Part shown: piece by piece, positions 58,001-64,000 of the stretch | How the letters are laid out: every line of letters begins with the position of its first letter | Numbering within the stretch: the stretch's first letter is position 1 | Assembly: GCF_020497125.1 (NCBI RefSeq) | Contig: NC_059087.1 | Coordinates: 15,781,925 to 15,845,924, forward strand | Length of the DNA: 64,000 bases | Direction of reading: 5' to 3' | DNA from: Mauremys mutica | Taxonomy: Eukaryota; Chordata; Testudines; Geoemydidae | The notes under the pieces: generated by a model | Told to the model about the DNA's origin: nothing | The model's database searches: none | What the model saw: only the letters and a program-made list of their open reading frames with translations | Program-made: the position numbers and the translations under genes

Positions 58001-61000
58001 GTTTATCTTAGCTGAGCTCATTCGGTAGGGAGCAATTCTCTAATTATTTCGAGCCATTCTCCAAACGTAAGGGATCATTGTCTGTCTATTAGCCACATGT
58101 TTCCTTACCAGGAGCTGCAAACTAGAAACGAAGTCCTCAGCAACTCTGCAGAACAGCCCTGCATGGCAGATTTTTCCCATTCGGTTATCTGGCTTCTCTT
58201 AATCTTGGCTACATTTTTTTTGGGTACCAACGATTTTCTGTGCTAATATCTCTCCCCCCACCTTCTTCTCTCCCAATCAACCCCCATGATAATTAATGAA
58301 AGCATTTGGGCTAAATAACTATCTTTCTTTTTGCAGCACTAATGGAACAGTAATTAATAAACTGAAAGTGGTTAAGAAGCAGACATGCCCTTTGCAGACT
58401 GGGGATGTGATCTATGTTGTTTACAGGAAGAATGAGCCAGAAAACAGTAAGCAGATATCTTTTTTTTTTTTTTAAATGGCATTTGCTAGTCATAAGGGAT
58501 ACAAGGGAATATCAGATGGTGAGAATAGAGCTACTCAGTGAATGCTAGAGCAAGTCACTTAATATTAAAACGAAACTTTTTCATGATTCTGGGGGCCTTC
58601 TCCAGTCATCATCATCATCCTCTCTTATTTGTATTATGGTAGAGCCTATAGCCCTCGGTTGAAATTGGGGCCTCATTTTGCAAGATACTCTATAAACACA
58701 TAGTAGGAAATAGCCCCTGCCCTACGAAACTTACAGTCTAATTAGACAAGATAGATGAAGGCTTGGAGGAGAAATGGAGGCATAGAGAGGTGGCGAGACA
58801 AGCTAAAGGTCATGCAGTATGTCATTAGCAGAGCCAGAAATATAAGCCCGCCTCCTGGGCCCATCCTAGTGCCATGAAATTAGTATTTAGCATTTGTTAC
58901 TTCAGTAGAAAATGTTCAGTTTTCTGAAGTTTCCTTTACAATAGATTAATGGTATAGGTATTTTAAATACTACATTCTAGCTATTATGTCCAAAACAGGA
59001 ATGTAAATTTATAGTGGGCAGATTGGGAGTGTAACAAGTTATTACACTGTCATATGCTCAGGAATTATTAGAAGAGATAAATGCTACTGTGATGGGTGTG
59101 GTATTAAAAGCCCAGATAGAACTTAAGCCCCAGATGAATTTGGTGCCTCAGACTTGTCTAAAGTGTAAGAAAGTCTAAATGTCTTAGAATTTGTTTGCAG
59201 CTATGCCACAACAGGAAAATGTATAAGCTGTTTGTCCACAGTTTATTTTAGATGCATATAACTGTTGGAACCTGAATCCCTTTTGTAACCTCACCATCAG
59301 TTTTTTGAATCTGGATTTATCAGTTTGTGATGTCAGTTTTGCAGGAAAGCAGTGACACATGTGCACACACTCTAAATCTATATCTTTATATCCACTATCT
59401 CTTTTGTTGATCCTCTTTTGAGGATTTCACTGTCGCAGTCCATACTAGTTGAGGAATTCATTTACTCCGTTGTTCCAAGATAGATTGAGATGTTCTGAGG
59501 TATTAATTTTCTTTTAGTTAAAATGTATTTGAACAGAGCTGCTTAGTGCCTTAGTACCTATCATTCAGTTAATGTTCTGAGTCCTGGTGTTTTTAATCCC
59601 CTGTGCCTTGAAGGACTGAGAGGGAGCTTAGCTTTGGCACGTATAGTTGTCTTATTTAAGCAATTCTGAAGCAGTCTAAAAGCATCCTGCATAGTTCTTT
59701 GCTAGTAAGATTGATCACAGTGCAAATTTACAGGGTGTTGGAAGGACCTAAATGGTTGAGGATAAAAAGCAGGGGGACACAATGGGATCTCTGGGGTTCT
59801 GTCAGGAAGCTGGAGGGTTCCCATAGGCTGGGGAAGAAAAGAATTTGCTCTGATTTGCTTTGTAAGTAGGTTTTGGGTTAGCCAGTGAATAGCATTTGGG
59901 TAGTGGCTTAAACTGTTGTATGGAATTTGATTGTTAACTTTAAACTTTTTACAATAAACTCTAAGGAAAATTTATATAAAAAATTGAACTTATGAACAGT
60001 TAGAGCTCACCTCTCAGCCTTCTGCAGAGAACATCCAGTACAGTTGTATTAGTAAGAGTAGTCACAGCTTATCTTGATACACACCAGAATTTATAGTTAG
60101 TGTTTAAGCCTCAATTTCTATGGTTGGCACAAGCTAAATTTCACACACAGCCATTCTGCTTGGTCTGAGAAGAATAGATCTATCTGTTCTGTTCCTAATT
60201 ACCTCCTAAGTAGCAGTATTAACATTGGCTATAACAGCAATCTCCTGTTTGCCCTCTCCATTGTAGAAAACGTATGAGAAGCAGCCACCTGTGAGTAGGG
60301 GTTGATGAGAGTAAGAGGGAGAGAAATAAAACCACTTTTAAAATTATAATAAAATTTCTGCCATTTTCTCTTCTTTCAGATGTTGCTTATCTCTACAAAT
60401 CCTTCAATGCAAAACAAGATGTAACTCAAGAACCAGTAGGTAAGTAAAACTATTAGTTCAAGACTAAAGAAAAGGAGATGAGTGGTTGTGACTAATTGTA
60501 GCCATTTTAAGAGAGCTTGATTCCTTCAAATCCTGTTAATTGACTCTGATGAAGCCATGACCTTTTGAGGTTGCCTATCAGAGAGATATTCTTTCCACTC
60601 CCGTTTCTGTTACAGAAGCTAATGTAGAAAATACGTGCCATCTGACCAAAGATACCTCACATATAGGAAGAAGTGATGATGGAACCCAAATTACCTCATC
60701 ACCGCCAGCCACTCAGTCTTGCTATGAGGAACCACAGCCATCTACTTCTACATCTAACCTCTTTAATGCTTCTTCTACCTCTCTTATCGAGCGGGCATCT
60801 GCTGAGCAGGATAATCCTTCAACATCTGGTAAGGTGTTGTGTGCAGTGTTTGTAAGTTTGGTGCCTCAGGAATTATGACTTTTCTGTTGAATCCTAAGAA
60901 ACGAATCTCTTACAGTGGAGGATAAAATGATGATGATCAAAATCCCTGCAAAAGTTCAAGTCAAAGCACCTGATTGGTAGTTAATTTAATAATTTGTTCC

Positions 61001-63291
61001 ATAAGAAAATAATTAGGCTTAGTCCTAGTGGCTCGGAGAGGAAATTGTGAGAATTGTGTGTATTTAAGGACACAGACAATGCATTTCAATCATTAAGTGT
61101 TTTAATTTTGCAGCCTTCACCATCTTGGAACTTAGGTGCAGCTGTTGGGGATTTTTTTCCCTCACCAAGCTGGAGTGTAAACTTACTGAAACTATACAGA
61201 TCACATCACAAAGCTAACCATAACTGAATATTTGCACGCATGGAGTCGCTCTCTGAGGAACCATTCTAATCCTCACTGTTGCTGCTGCCATTCACCAGTC
61301 CACTTTCTCCCATTCAGAGATTTTTAAGGTTAGAAGGGACCACACTGATCATTTAATCTGACAAATAGAACAAAAGTCAATTATTTAGAAGATGTAAATG
61401 ATGTTCCCAGAAGTGATCCCTAGTTCCTCTGGGGATCCTTTCCAGCTACCCACCTGCCACCCAGTTTAACCAAGTGAAAATCTACTCATGCTGTCATTCC
61501 AATTTACATGATCACTGCAGGCTGCCTCCTGACCTTCAGTGTATCCTCAATCTTCCGTGCACCTATACTGCACTCTGTCTCATGACCTCGCTCCATCCCC
61601 AAATTGCTAAACGCTTCAAATACTGCAGCATTTTATTACAAATCTGGCCCTGCCTGCTCATACTGGCTCCTTCCTAAGAATTGTTCAAAATGTGCCTTAG
61701 CCTTGATGTACTCTGCATATTATTTGTGCTCCCCACAGACTCTTCAACCACTTCTGTGGTAGGCTGCATATGTAGAAGGAGGTGGGGGGGCTGTGTGTGT
61801 GTGTGTGTGCGTGCATGTGAGAGAGAGAGAGAGAATAAAATCACTCCAAGACCAAATCTTTATTACTAAGTACTGGCCTGAAGCATATTTTTATGAATGA
61901 ATTATAAGCACTTCCATTTAGATGGGGAGCGTTTACAGATTCTGTACCAGTTTCTTTACACATCCTCCAAATAATCAGGTAATTTGGGAAAACTAGGTCA
62001 GATGATATACCATATAATCGTGCAAACAATGCCAGTACACTTGTTGTTTGACATGGCCTTTTCTCATTCAGATGATATTTGAATTGGGATGGGCATGTGT
62101 CATGGGAAATATAGTTTTTCTTCAGTGTTCCCTCTTTGTACATATCTGTTAATAATCTCTGCTTTCATTTTACAGGATCACAGTTCTCTATTTTCATTCC
62201 TGTGCCTGCTTTCCCCACTCTAGAACCTAGGTATCCTGGAGCATCACATGAAGAACAAGGACAGCTGTATGCAAATAGTGAAACTTCTACTATCACTTCA
62301 AATATCATTGATAAAGAGAGAAATGAAAGTTCTACATCAGAGCCTCAACGGGAAAAGGAGGAGGACTTGGAGCCTGCAAAGAAGAAAATAAAAGGAGGCT
62401 AGTATATTATAGTATAATGTGACATACGATGTAGTCTTCTATTTAATCTTTTGTTAAAATGATTTGAAAGAAGACTGACACTCTGTAATGTAATCAGAAG
62501 CTTCTAATTACTTACATGGGTGGCTCGTTAATTTTTCACAGAATTCCATTTGGATTAACTGAAACACAGGGATCTGAAATGACTTACCAGGGCTCAGTAG
62601 GCAGTTCAGTGGTTCAGTCTAGATTAGGATCCAAGACTCTAACTATATCTTATGAAAGTTTAAGAGCATTATTACTTTTTTCTCTGTGAAATGAGTCCAA
62701 AATGCACCCCCATAACCTAGAAGGGCTTTAAAGGATTTGTTTAAATGGTATATAAAACCTTGTTCAGAACACAATAGGTATTGCAATCTGGTTTTTAAAA
62801 ACCTATGCCCTCAGGCTTCTATTACATGAGGGCAAATATGTTTACTTTTCACAAAGTATGCCTTAAAGGGACCAAATATTGCTGATTTTAGACCTGCTCC
62901 AGGCTTCCTGCTATTCTGTTGCTGGCTCAGTGAAAATAATGGCCGTGACTGTAAGACTGTGCAGAGATCAGTCTGCAAAGCAAGGACATCAGCTTTGTGA
63001 CAACACTAGTGATGGAAGCAGATACGAATCATAATGCTTAGCTTTTTGGCTTAATTAACATTAACTAGGAAGGCTCTGACATCCATGGTCAATTTCATGT
63101 ATTGTTATAACACTGAGATATGTCTTCTCTGCAGATGAGAATACTAGTCCATATCTTCAGATGACAGCTCCAAATCAATGTATAATTAAAGCTGGATCTG
63201 AAGGTGCAAAAACAACAAATGTTAAACCAGACAAAATGGAAGAAACACTCACTTGCATTATCTGCCAGGAATTGCTGCATGACTGTGTCAG
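42930..63291 (+). CDS. CHFR: CHFR, E3 ubiquitin ligase, N-terminal half (7 coding exons; runs off window)
   Basis: CHFR delays entry into metaphase under mitotic stress by acting as a RING-type ubiquitin ligase on substrates such as PLK1 and Aurora A; its FHA domain and C-terminal PAR-binding zinc finger bind partners (known for the family). Coding parts here: 42930-43062, 44794-44893, 58337-58446, 60380-60439, 60616-60828, 62176-62397, 63135-63291. Joined they keep one frame for 331 codons plus two bases. The order is a short Q-rich N-terminus, an FHA domain (about residues 17-105), a Ser/Thr-rich linker (110-300), a KPDKMEETLTC segment, then the first RING cysteines (C320, C323) and C330. 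Human CHFR is 664 residues, so about half is present. The RING remainder, PBZ and C-terminal Cys-rich region lie beyond 64000. All junctions follow GT-AG except one GC-AG. No frameshift or stop was seen, so the gene looks functional. Confidence 0.95.
43069..43137 (+). repeat. CR1-type 3' tail fragment, just inside intron 2
   Basis: The sequence 'ggtcggactaggtgatcatagtggtcattctggccttaa' is a CR1/SINE 3' end inserted within a few bases of the exon 2 donor. The donor itself is intact. Confidence 0.7.
43138..44793. other. CHFR: CHFR intron 2 remainder, no other feature
   Basis: Apart from poly-A at 43466-43480 and a TTTTA repeat at 43642-43662, nothing was recognised. Confidence 0.7.
44794..44893 (+). 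CDS. CHFR: CHFR exon 3 (FHA core)
   Basis: Acceptor tttctttttaag| and donor accag|GTTAGC. It codes GCDLSFPGNKLVSGDHCKI and VDEESGQVSLEDT, the central FHA block containing the phospho-threonine-contacting Ser-Gly-Asp-His (SGDH) loop. The donor (GTTAGC) is weaker than its neighbours. The exon leaves phase 2 (AG + C gives Ser across the intron). Confidence 0.94.
44894..45740. other. CHFR: CHFR intron 3, left part, nothing recognised
   Basis: No repeat or coding signal was seen in this 0.85 kb. Confidence 0.6.
45741..45866. mobile_element. Small palindromic MITE ('ggccctaatcctg...caggatcagggcc')
   Basis: Inverted ends ggccctaatcctggaaagact and tttgcaggatcagggcc enclose a second inverted pair around gtcccaatgaagtcaatgg. 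It is a 126-bp foldback-like element with no coding content. Confidence 0.65.
46505..46688. repeat. GC-rich minisatellite (2 x 53 bp + 2 x 39 bp)
   Basis: Two 53-bp units (46505-46557, 46558-46610) are followed by two 39-bp units (46611-46649, 46650-46688) that lack a 14-bp internal gccgccgagcggct-like duplication. Long open frames on both strands here arise from the repeat and are not genes. Confidence 0.9.
46740..47080. repeat. G-rich degenerate repeat
   Basis: Loosely repeated 'ggggtcagggcagtcagagggcaggg'-like blocks with many G runs of three or more lie inside the hAT element. They could form G-quadruplexes on the + strand (inference). Confidence 0.6.
47424..47790 (-). pseudogene. GIY-YIG endonuclease C-terminus of a Penelope-like element
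   Basis: The minus-strand frame includes SPVGEEHFSQTDDSISDLSV, KRQAWELKCI and KNHGLNRDW, the conserved end of the GIY-YIG domain of these elements. Further upstream (47690-47790) the GIY-YIG start region is recognisable only after frameshifts. An extra Glu in the 'VGEHF' region and an internal frame change show decay. Confidence 0.7.
47806..48008. mobile_element. Harbinger-type MITE, right end lost
   Basis: The left end taaggccttttctacactaccac is followed by a strong gctcagggg/cccctgag-type inverted pair and cagcactgggagc motifs. It should end in a 'gccagtgtagacaagccct'-like terminus but fades at ttgctagtg next to the SINE. Confidence 0.7.
48012..48194 (-). repeat. tRNA-headed SINE with CR1 tail (Cry I-like), near full length
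   Basis: On the minus strand: ggggtagctcagtggtttga (A-box region), gagttcaatcc (B box), then a body and the CR1-type tail ggactagatgacctcctgag. The pol III promoter boxes are both recognisable. It adjoins the truncated MITE at 47806-48008. Confidence 0.85.
48195..48756. other. Intron 3, nothing recognised
   Basis: No coding or repeat landmark was seen. Confidence 0.55.
48757..49018. mobile_element. Harbinger-type MITE, ~260 bp, both ends present
   Basis: Left aaggctatgtctacacta and right tagtgtagacaaagcct are inverted ends. The interior contains cggtgggagagct-like inverted pieces and a (t)7cacacccc run. No coding capacity. Confidence 0.75.
49060..50111. mobile_element. MITE end (gctcag/agtgtagacaagccctta type) interrupted at 49085
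   Basis: Bases 49060-49084 (ttttttcatccccctgagcaagaaa) plus 50071-50111 (gttgcagtgctgtaaa ... gtgtagacaagccctta) join into one terminus of the MITE type seen inverted at 47806. The element at 49085-50070 sits between them. Confidence 0.65.
49085..50070. mobile_element. Non-autonomous Harbinger-like element, 986 bp, AAA duplication
   Basis: Inverted ends gggtatggctacact and agtgtagccataccc (similarity continues inward for ~33 bases); AAA on both sides (49082-49084, 50071-50073). The interior has a perfect 18-bp palindrome (gagctccgatcggagctc, 49382-49399) and two pairs of long direct repeats (49443-49481 with 49555-49592; 49621-49677 with 49757-49852). No transposase remains. Confidence 0.8.
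50112..52296. other. Intron 3, nothing recognised except a 24-bp tandem pair
   Basis: A short duplication (ttgcatcatagcgcacatag and ttgcattatagcgcacatag) lies at about 51478-51522; the rest is unremarkable intronic DNA. Confidence 0.55.
52297..52391. mobile_element. Tiny TIR element, 95 bp ('agggtgaccagac')
   Basis: Inverted ends tagggtgaccagac / atctggtcaccctag; direct repeat ttgactt on both sides (52290-52296, 52392-52398). It is hAT-like by duplication length, but too short for certainty. Confidence 0.75.
52495..52615. mobile_element. Second copy of the 'agggtgacc' element, 121 bp
   Basis: Ends agggtgacccgatagc and acatctggtcaccct. It shares aatcgggac and tccctataaaat with the copy 100 bases to the left but has a longer interior. 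Confidence 0.75.
53313..53508. mobile_element. TIR element ('aggattgccatgtgtctgg ... aaagttggcaacct')
   Basis: Imperfect inverted ends aggattgcca and ttggcaacct; interior pair 'ggttttcaaccgg/ccggttgaaaa' forms a hairpin at about 53330-53358. Non-coding. Confidence 0.6.
54197..56287 (+). pseudogene. Harbinger Myb/SANT-like DNA-binding protein gene, broken
   Basis: In Harbinger transposition a Myb-like partner brings the transposase to the nucleus and ends (known). Exon 1 (54197-54816) codes QFKNRKRAPAWTVWEVLDQI, then RVKVKELRQAYQKAKEANGR and CRFYTELHAILGG, the trihelix-type Myb/SANT-like domain, followed by an acidic Glu run. A one-base frame change lies near 54405-54420. Donor TCTG|GTGAGT at 54816/54817; acceptor ctgcag|ct at 55724/55725. 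Exon 2 has in-frame stops at 55781 (TGA) and 55802 (TAA), then a charged helix (RDQMDMLWCLVELQEWQQDH) and SSPSSIASSPRRPRT. A 27-bp tandem duplication sits near the start (54230-54283). Confidence 0.88.
56409..57032 (-). pseudogene. Harbinger transposase, N-terminal part, truncated
   Basis: Transposase of the HARBI1/DDE_4 family. The minus-strand frame starts near 57032, has an in-frame TGA at 56837-56835, then reads TDWWDRIVLQVWDDIQWLQN, GNQFGVGKSTLGAAMMQVAK and ends at FPNCDEAIDGTHIP followed by a stop at 56411-56409. The Asp of the DGTHI motif is the first of the DDE triad; the other two acidic residues and the rest of the nuclease are deleted. A small gatggaaccc duplication marks the break. 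Confidence 0.88.
57183..57245 (-). repeat. tRNA-SINE head fragment inside the Harbinger element
   Basis: The stretch 'ggccccctcaaggattgaactcagaagcctgggtttagcaggct' matches the head region of the Cry I-like SINEs, in minus orientation, without its tail. Confidence 0.6.
58337..58446 (+). CDS. CHFR: CHFR exon 4 (FHA C-terminal strands)
   Basis: Acceptor ttctttttgcag|, donor AACA|GTAAGC. It codes TNGTVINKLKVVKKQTCPLQ then TGDVIYVVYRKNEPEN, ending the FHA domain, including the conserved NGT motif after the SGDH loop. It is separated from exon 3 by 13.4 kb of transposon-rich intron, yet phase (2 to 1) is kept. Confidence 0.95.
58602..58880 (-). repeat. Ancient CORE-SINE/MIR-like amniote repeat, second copy
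   Basis: Shares order and wording with 22607-22850: 'gtattatggtagagcctat', 'aaacacatagtaggaaat', 'cttacagtctaatt', then a diverged MIR-like core (gctaaaggtcatgcagtatg). It lies in intron 4. Confidence 0.6.
60380..60439 (+). CDS. CHFR: CHFR exon 5
   Basis: A 60-base exon, acceptor ttctttcag|, donor GTAG|GTAAGT. It codes NVAYLYKSFNAKQDVTQEPV; the 'NVAYLY' segment directly follows the FHA domain in CHFR. Confidence 0.93.
60616..60828 (+). CDS. CHFR: CHFR exon 6 (Ser/Thr-rich linker)
   Basis: Acceptor tgttacag|, donor TCTG|GTAAGG; 213 bases, phase 1 to 1, so it could be skipped without changing the frame. It contains 'CYEEPQPSTSTSNLF', the best conserved linker block. The rest is low-complexity Ser/Thr/Pro. 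Confidence 0.93.
61312..61440 (-). repeat. CR1-type 3' repeat, diverged
   Basis: Sequence of the type 'gatttttaaggttagaagggaccacactgatcatttaatctgac', the diverged CR1/L3-like tail common in reptiles, lies in intron 6. Confidence 0.55.
61792..61834. repeat. (GT)n and (GA)n microsatellites
   Basis: A GT run followed by gtgcgtgcatgt and a GA run. Confidence 0.95.
62176..62397 (+). CDS. CHFR: CHFR exon 7, ends at a GC donor
   Basis: Acceptor cattttacag|; 222 bases, phase 1 to 1. The end codes REKEEDLEPAKKKIKG, matching the 'EDLEPVKKK' block of human CHFR. No GT follows in a usable place: reading on gives Gly then TAG (62400-62402). Cutting at GGAG|GCTAGT keeps the frame with exon 8 and gives KGDEN, similar to the human RGD there. 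See findings. Confidence 0.88.
63135..63291 (+). CDS. CHFR: CHFR exon 8 (start of RING finger), last exon in window
   Basis: Acceptor ttctctgcag|, donor GTCAG|GTACCT. It ends KPDKMEETLTCIICQELLHD then Cys-Val, giving the first zinc ligands of the C3HC4 RING (C320, C323) and C330. It leaves phase 2. The next exon (the rest of the RING) is not found before 64000. Confidence 0.95.
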
Positions 63292-64000
63292 GTACCTATA
63301 GTTAAAAAGAAGCTTCTGTAATTACATGGGAGTTAATACAGAGAATGCAATAACTGCTGTTTGGGGTAGTGGGGGTTTGTTTGTCTTTTGTAAACTATTA
63401 TTTTCTCTTGAGGGTTGGTAAGATTTTCTCCTTTTATGCAGTGTATATACCAGGGTTTCAACATGTACACTTCCCCCACCGTACAGTATTGAACAATTAG
63501 CTAGCTGCTTTAGGCTGGGACTTTCAAAGAAGCTTAAATGGTAGGAGTGTTCACCATCCTACAAAGCCTTGGGCATAGACCACAGTCAGAGGCATGATAC
63601 AGGATTTAATGGACCATTGAGTCAATCTGGTATAGCAAATCTCATGATGAATTCTAGTTCACTTGGCCAGTGGACGGTGAAACAAGGCTCTGACTCTTCT
63701 TTAATCAACATTACCATTTTCTCCCACTAGACTGAAGTGAAGTGGAATGTATCAGGTAGCTTAGCCAGAAAAGCAGATCAAACTGAACATGAGATGCCAG
63801 TTGAAGTGTATGATTTTAATGGATGCTTTCCCATCGTCATATGGGAAAGGTGAGCATCTTTGCCTCAAGTATATATTTGGAAAAGACTCAAAATTATAGG
63901 GGATTATAAGTAATTGAACTATTTTATTAAAATTAATTTAAAAAATGAAGCAATGTCCTTCTTCAGTAATCAAAGGTGCTAGATTAATAGCACAGCAGTC
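63292..64000. other. CHFR: CHFR intron 8, left part
   Basis: No acceptor followed by the expected RING continuation was found in the remaining 0.7 kb, so the gene continues beyond the window. Confidence 0.75.

Noticed and set aside
62398..62402. CHFR truncated by the TAG after exon 7
   Set aside because: Exon 8 continues the protein in frame with strong similarity to the RING start; a GC donor explains the apparent stop.
1..64000. CRISPR arrays, operons, bacterial-type genes or riboswitches
   Set aside because: This is vertebrate nuclear DNA with spliced genes; no spaced identical short repeats of CRISPR type are present.

Overview
This is nuclear DNA of a vertebrate, most likely a turtle or a close sauropsid relative. 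Three things point there: CR1 LINEs with their typical reverse-transcriptase reading frame, tRNA-headed SINEs that carry a CR1-type tail (the Cry I pattern of cryptodiran turtles), and a dense population of Harbinger- and hAT-type miniature transposons that end in 'gtctacact' or 'gctacact' motifs. The species call is inference. The gene content only says amniote.

One protein-coding gene is well supported: CHFR (checkpoint with forkhead and RING finger domains), on the + strand from about 42.1 kb to beyond the window end. A CpG-rich promoter with three YY1-like sites and a non-coding first exon is followed by seven coding exons. These give the first 331 codons: a complete FHA domain, the Ser/Thr-rich linker and the first cysteines of the RING finger. 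The rest of the RING and the C-terminal half lie downstream of base 64000. One intron (62398-63134) appears to use a GC donor instead of GT.

Bases 1-42000 hold no gene that I can support. They are single-copy-looking intergenic DNA with repeat remnants: a minus-strand LINE piece and a MITE at the very start; the 5' end of an endogenous retrovirus (LTR, tRNA-Pro primer site, leader, first part of gag) at 1.84-3.36 kb; two large broken CR1 LINEs (5.6-7.2 kb and 30.2-32.5 kb) and one very old one (19.2-20.0 kb); C-terminal pieces of two other LINE-like elements; Penelope-like element tails; and many TIR elements, several with target-site duplications still visible.

CHFR intron 3 (44894-58336, 13.4 kb) splits the FHA domain and is packed with transposons. 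A Penelope-like element was hit by a Harbinger MITE, which was then hit by a hAT element with a perfect 8-bp target duplication. Further right lie a cluster of MITEs and a SINE, and a 4.06-kb Harbinger element that still shows both of its genes (a Myb/SANT-like DNA-binding protein on + and a truncated transposase on -), both broken. The same Harbinger MITE family also sits in a second Penelope-like tail (29.5 kb), at the same site but in the opposite orientation, so the two insertions were independent.

Functionally, the window is the 5' half of a mitotic-checkpoint ubiquitin ligase gene plus a record of repeated transposon invasion in its upstream desert and largest intron.
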